Shown here: piece by piece, positions 6,062 to 9,191 of the stretch
Numbering within the stretch: position 1 is the stretch's first letter
Layout of the letters: every line of letters begins with the position of its first letter
Assembly (NCBI GenBank): GCA_009840695.1
Contig: VXNG01000280.1
Location: 1-9,191, forward strand
Direction of reading: 5' to 3'
Origin: Acidimicrobiaceae bacterium
GTDB taxonomy: Bacteria > Actinomycetota > Acidimicrobiia > Acidimicrobiales > Aldehydirespiratoraceae
DNA: 9,191 nucleotides
Program-made: the position numbers and the translations under genes
The notes under the pieces: generated by a model
The model's database searches: none
What the model saw: the letters and a program-made list of their open reading frames with translations, nothing else
Told to the model about the DNA's origin: nothing

Positions 6062-7574
6062 TCAGGTTCTCGCCGCTTGCCAAGGCTCTTAGTAGCCGCA
6101 AGTCCTCAGGATCTTCCATCTCGATGACGGCATACACGGGATCGTCGGTGCCTGTCACCGCTTGGAGGGCACGGTCTCCTGCACTATTGGGTACTGGCCG
6201 GTCGGTCGTCAGGAGAACCAGAGGATCTCGGTCCCGACGTGAGTGCAGCACCGCCGCCTTGCCGAGCGCCTTCCAGAGTGTGTCGGTACGACGAAGCCCC
6301 GGGCGTTGGGTGACGCTGAATGCGCCCGACACGTCGAATAACCATCGCTGGCCCTGCCGGTCGACAGCGGAGAAGTTGACTTCGACCCCGCAAGAGAACG
6401 AGACCTTGTCACGGATCTGTCTGAAGTCGCACTCCTCTAGGACTCTCCGGGCCTTCTCCTGCGCCTTGCGGCCTTCGAGCACAGACCGAGCCTGAGAATC
6501 TTCCTCCGTCGAGGAACTGGTGCCGTTGGCGGACACTGGTGTGGCGGAGGTTGTCCGGCGAGCATCCTCACCAAGATCCTCAAACAGGCGGGATTGGCCG
6601 TTTGCGCTCGTCGATTCCCATCGCCGGGGACTCGTGCCTTGGAAGCCGCGCTCCCTTTCCTCGGCGATGCGCTGTCTTGCCAACTCGATGTAGCCGTCAT
6701 CCGTATCGAAGCCGACGTAATGGCGGCCGGTGCGGACCGCGGCAACGGCCGTCGTCCCGGAGCCCATGAAGGGATCGAGCACGAGATCCTGCTCATAGGT
6801 GTAAAGGTCGATCAGTCGCTCCGGCAAGGCGACCGGGAACGGTGCCGGATGTCCCACCCGGGTAGCCGATTCAGCGGGGATCTCCCAGACATCGACCGTG
6901 GCGTCCATGAACTCATCGGCGTTCGTAGTCGGACGAGAGGGCAACTCTCGAGCAGCCCTGTCGGACGAGGACAGAGCCCGGTCGAACCGGCCCTTGGACG
7001 CGATCACGATGCGCTCGGTCAGATCTCGGAGAACCGGGTTACTCGGCAGTTCAAAGCTTCCCCAAGCGCAGTTTCCGGAAGCGCCTTCGGCCTTATGCCA
7101 GATCACTTCGCCTCGCAGCAACAAGCCCAGGTCGTCCTGGAGAATTCCAATCACATCCGAGGAGAGCGAGCGATACGGGCGACGTCCGAGATTGGCGACG
7201 TTGACAGCGATTCGACCCCCCGACTCGAGCTTGCGGCTGCACACATCGAACACATCTCGGAGCATCTGCAGATAGTCCTTGTAGCTGGCCGGGACATGGC
7301 CCTCCCCGACCGCCTGCTCGTACTCCTTGCCTGCGAAGTACGGCGGTGAGGTGACAACCAGCGCGACCGAATTGTCCGCGACCTGTTCGTCGCTCATGCA
7401 TCTGGCGTCACCCACCCAGAGGCGGTCCCGGCACGCAGGTAGCGCGATGTGGTCGTCGCGACTGGTTTCCGGCACCGGAAACCGTTCGTAGAACGCTGAA
7501 GCGTCGTGGCCCTCCCGTCGGCTCACACCGAAGCTGGACGTGGCCGTGCTGGCGCGCTGGCCCGAGATGCTCAC
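6054..7574 (-). CDS. DNA methyltransferase (beta-class, SPPY motif) with extra C-terminal domain
   Basis: The 506-residue protein transfers a methyl group from S-adenosylmethionine to DNA. Motif IV is TSPPYF at 75-80, and motif I, the SAM-binding loop, is DPFMGSGTT at 267-275, followed by YVGFD at 286-290. This order, IV before I, defines the beta class. The TSPPY form occurs in both N4-cytosine and N6-adenine enzymes, so the modified base is uncertain. After a low-complexity linker (about 310-365) comes an unassigned domain (about 366-506) containing SCGVEVNFSAVD, WLFDVSG and TDTLWKALGKAAVLH. This resembles a nuclease-fold core with an incomplete active site. The start is a GTG at 7574 without a clear ribosome binding site; a GTG at 7526 (codon 17) is an alternative, since conserved-looking sequence begins only near residue 26. 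The endonuclease candidate overlaps its end. Most sampled rows are about 55-58% GC, against 70-75% in ligA, pointing to acquisition. Confidence 0.9.
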   Translation of the reverse strand: MSISGQRASTATSSFGVSRREGHDASAFYERFPVPETSRDDHIALPACRDRLWVGDARCMSDEQVADNSVALVVTSPPYFAGKEYEQAVGEGHVPASYKDYLQMLRDVFDVCSRKLESGGRIAVNVANLGRRPYRSLSSDVIGILQDDLGLLLRGEVIWHKAEGASGNCAWGSFELPSNPVLRDLTERIVIASKGRFDRALSSSDRAARELPSRPTTNADEFMDATVDVWEIPAESATRVGHPAPFPVALPERLIDLYTYEQDLVLDPFMGSGTTAVAAVRTGRHYVGFDTDDGYIELARQRIAEERERGFQGTSPRRWESTSANGQSRLFEDLGEDARRTTSATPVSANGTSSSTEEDSQARSVLEGRKAQEKARRVLEECDFRQIRDKVSFSCGVEVNFSAVDRQGQRWLFDVSGAFSVTQRPGLRRTDTLWKALGKAAVLHSRRDRDPLVLLTTDRPVPNSAGDRALQAVTGTDDPVYAVIEMEDPEDLRLLRALASGENLSG

Positions 7575-7583
7575 GTCGTCACG

Positions 7584-7613
7584 GGGGCACAGGAGCGGCT
7601 CTCGCTCCGCCCC
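7584..7613 (-). promoter_or_regulatory. Bulged 11-bp stem-loop in the methyltransferase leader
   Basis: On the minus strand GGGGC GGAGCG (7613-7603) pairs with CGCTCC (7597-7592) and, after a 3-nt bulge TGT, GCCCC (7588-7584); the loop is AGAGC. The hairpin ends 9 nt before the GTG start at 7574, so it could block ribosome access or be an operator. The pairing is seen directly; function is inferred. I see no convincing promoter in the rest of the 126-nt ligA-methyltransferase spacer. Confidence 0.4.
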
Positions 7614-7681
7614 GGTATCAATGGCAAGTACCCCGGAATCACAGGCCCGAACCTACATCGCCCATAGGACACGATGGCGGA

Positions 7682-7700
7682 GGGCTAGCCCGATTCGGGC
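7682..7700 (-). terminator. Overlapping short palindromes at the ligA 3' end, weak terminator candidate
   Basis: Directly after the ligA stop, the minus strand reads GCCCG-AAT-CGGGC (7700-7688), a 5-bp stem with 3-nt loop, overlapping the perfect 10-bp palindrome GGGCTAGCCC (7691-7682). The two share bases and cannot form together. No T-run follows, so rho-independent termination is doubtful. The location fits an end-of-gene signal or an old junction of the inserted block. Confidence 0.25.

Positions 7701-9191
<1,491 letters not shown>

Overview
The window comes from a high-GC bacterium, most likely an actinobacterium and perhaps an acidimicrobial lineage. The signs are a GC content of about 70-77% in sampled rows of the housekeeping genes, many GTG start codons, tight overlapping operons, a PASTA-type kinase-like receptor, and ligA lying close to gatCAB in the same orientation, as in mycobacteria. 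The lineage is an inference; no rRNA or other taxonomic marker is present.

Layout, left to right. From 1 to 2652 lie the three subunits of the tRNA-dependent amidotransferase, all on the minus strand and transcribed right to left: gatC (2350-2652), gatA (819-2306) and the first 274 codons of gatB (1-822, cut by the window edge). A 16-codon micro-ORF links gatC and gatA through 4-nt overlaps at both ends. Only 22 nt upstream of gatC ends a 593-residue membrane protein (2675-4456, minus): an intracellular kinase-fold domain, one membrane helix and three extracellular PASTA repeats. Its catalytic loop has lost the HRD aspartate, the lysine and the asparagine, so it reads as a pseudokinase. A perfect 8-bp inverted repeat covers its stop codon and fills the gap before gatC. 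Divergent from it is a small single-pass membrane protein of unknown function (4524-4997, plus).

From 4994 to 7574 there is a two-gene block of visibly lower GC on the minus strand: a DNA methyltransferase with an extra C-terminal domain (6054-7574), followed with an 8-nt overlap by a candidate PD-(D/E)XK-like endonuclease (4994-6061). Together they look like a type II restriction-modification pair inserted between ligA and the gat cluster. The last gene of the block ends tail-to-tail with the small membrane protein, and the two stop codons share one CTAG. From 7701 to the right edge is the 3' part of ligA, the NAD-dependent DNA ligase (minus).

Working together: GatCAB converts Glu-tRNA(Gln) and/or Asp-tRNA(Asn) to the amide forms, LigA seals nicks in replication and repair, and the methyltransferase-nuclease pair probably defends against foreign DNA. 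The pseudokinase may sense peptidoglycan; its position upstream of gatC suggests co-transcription with the amidotransferase. The least explained items are the pseudokinase, the nuclease candidate, the methyltransferase C-terminal domain, and the RNA structures and micro-ORF at the gene junctions.
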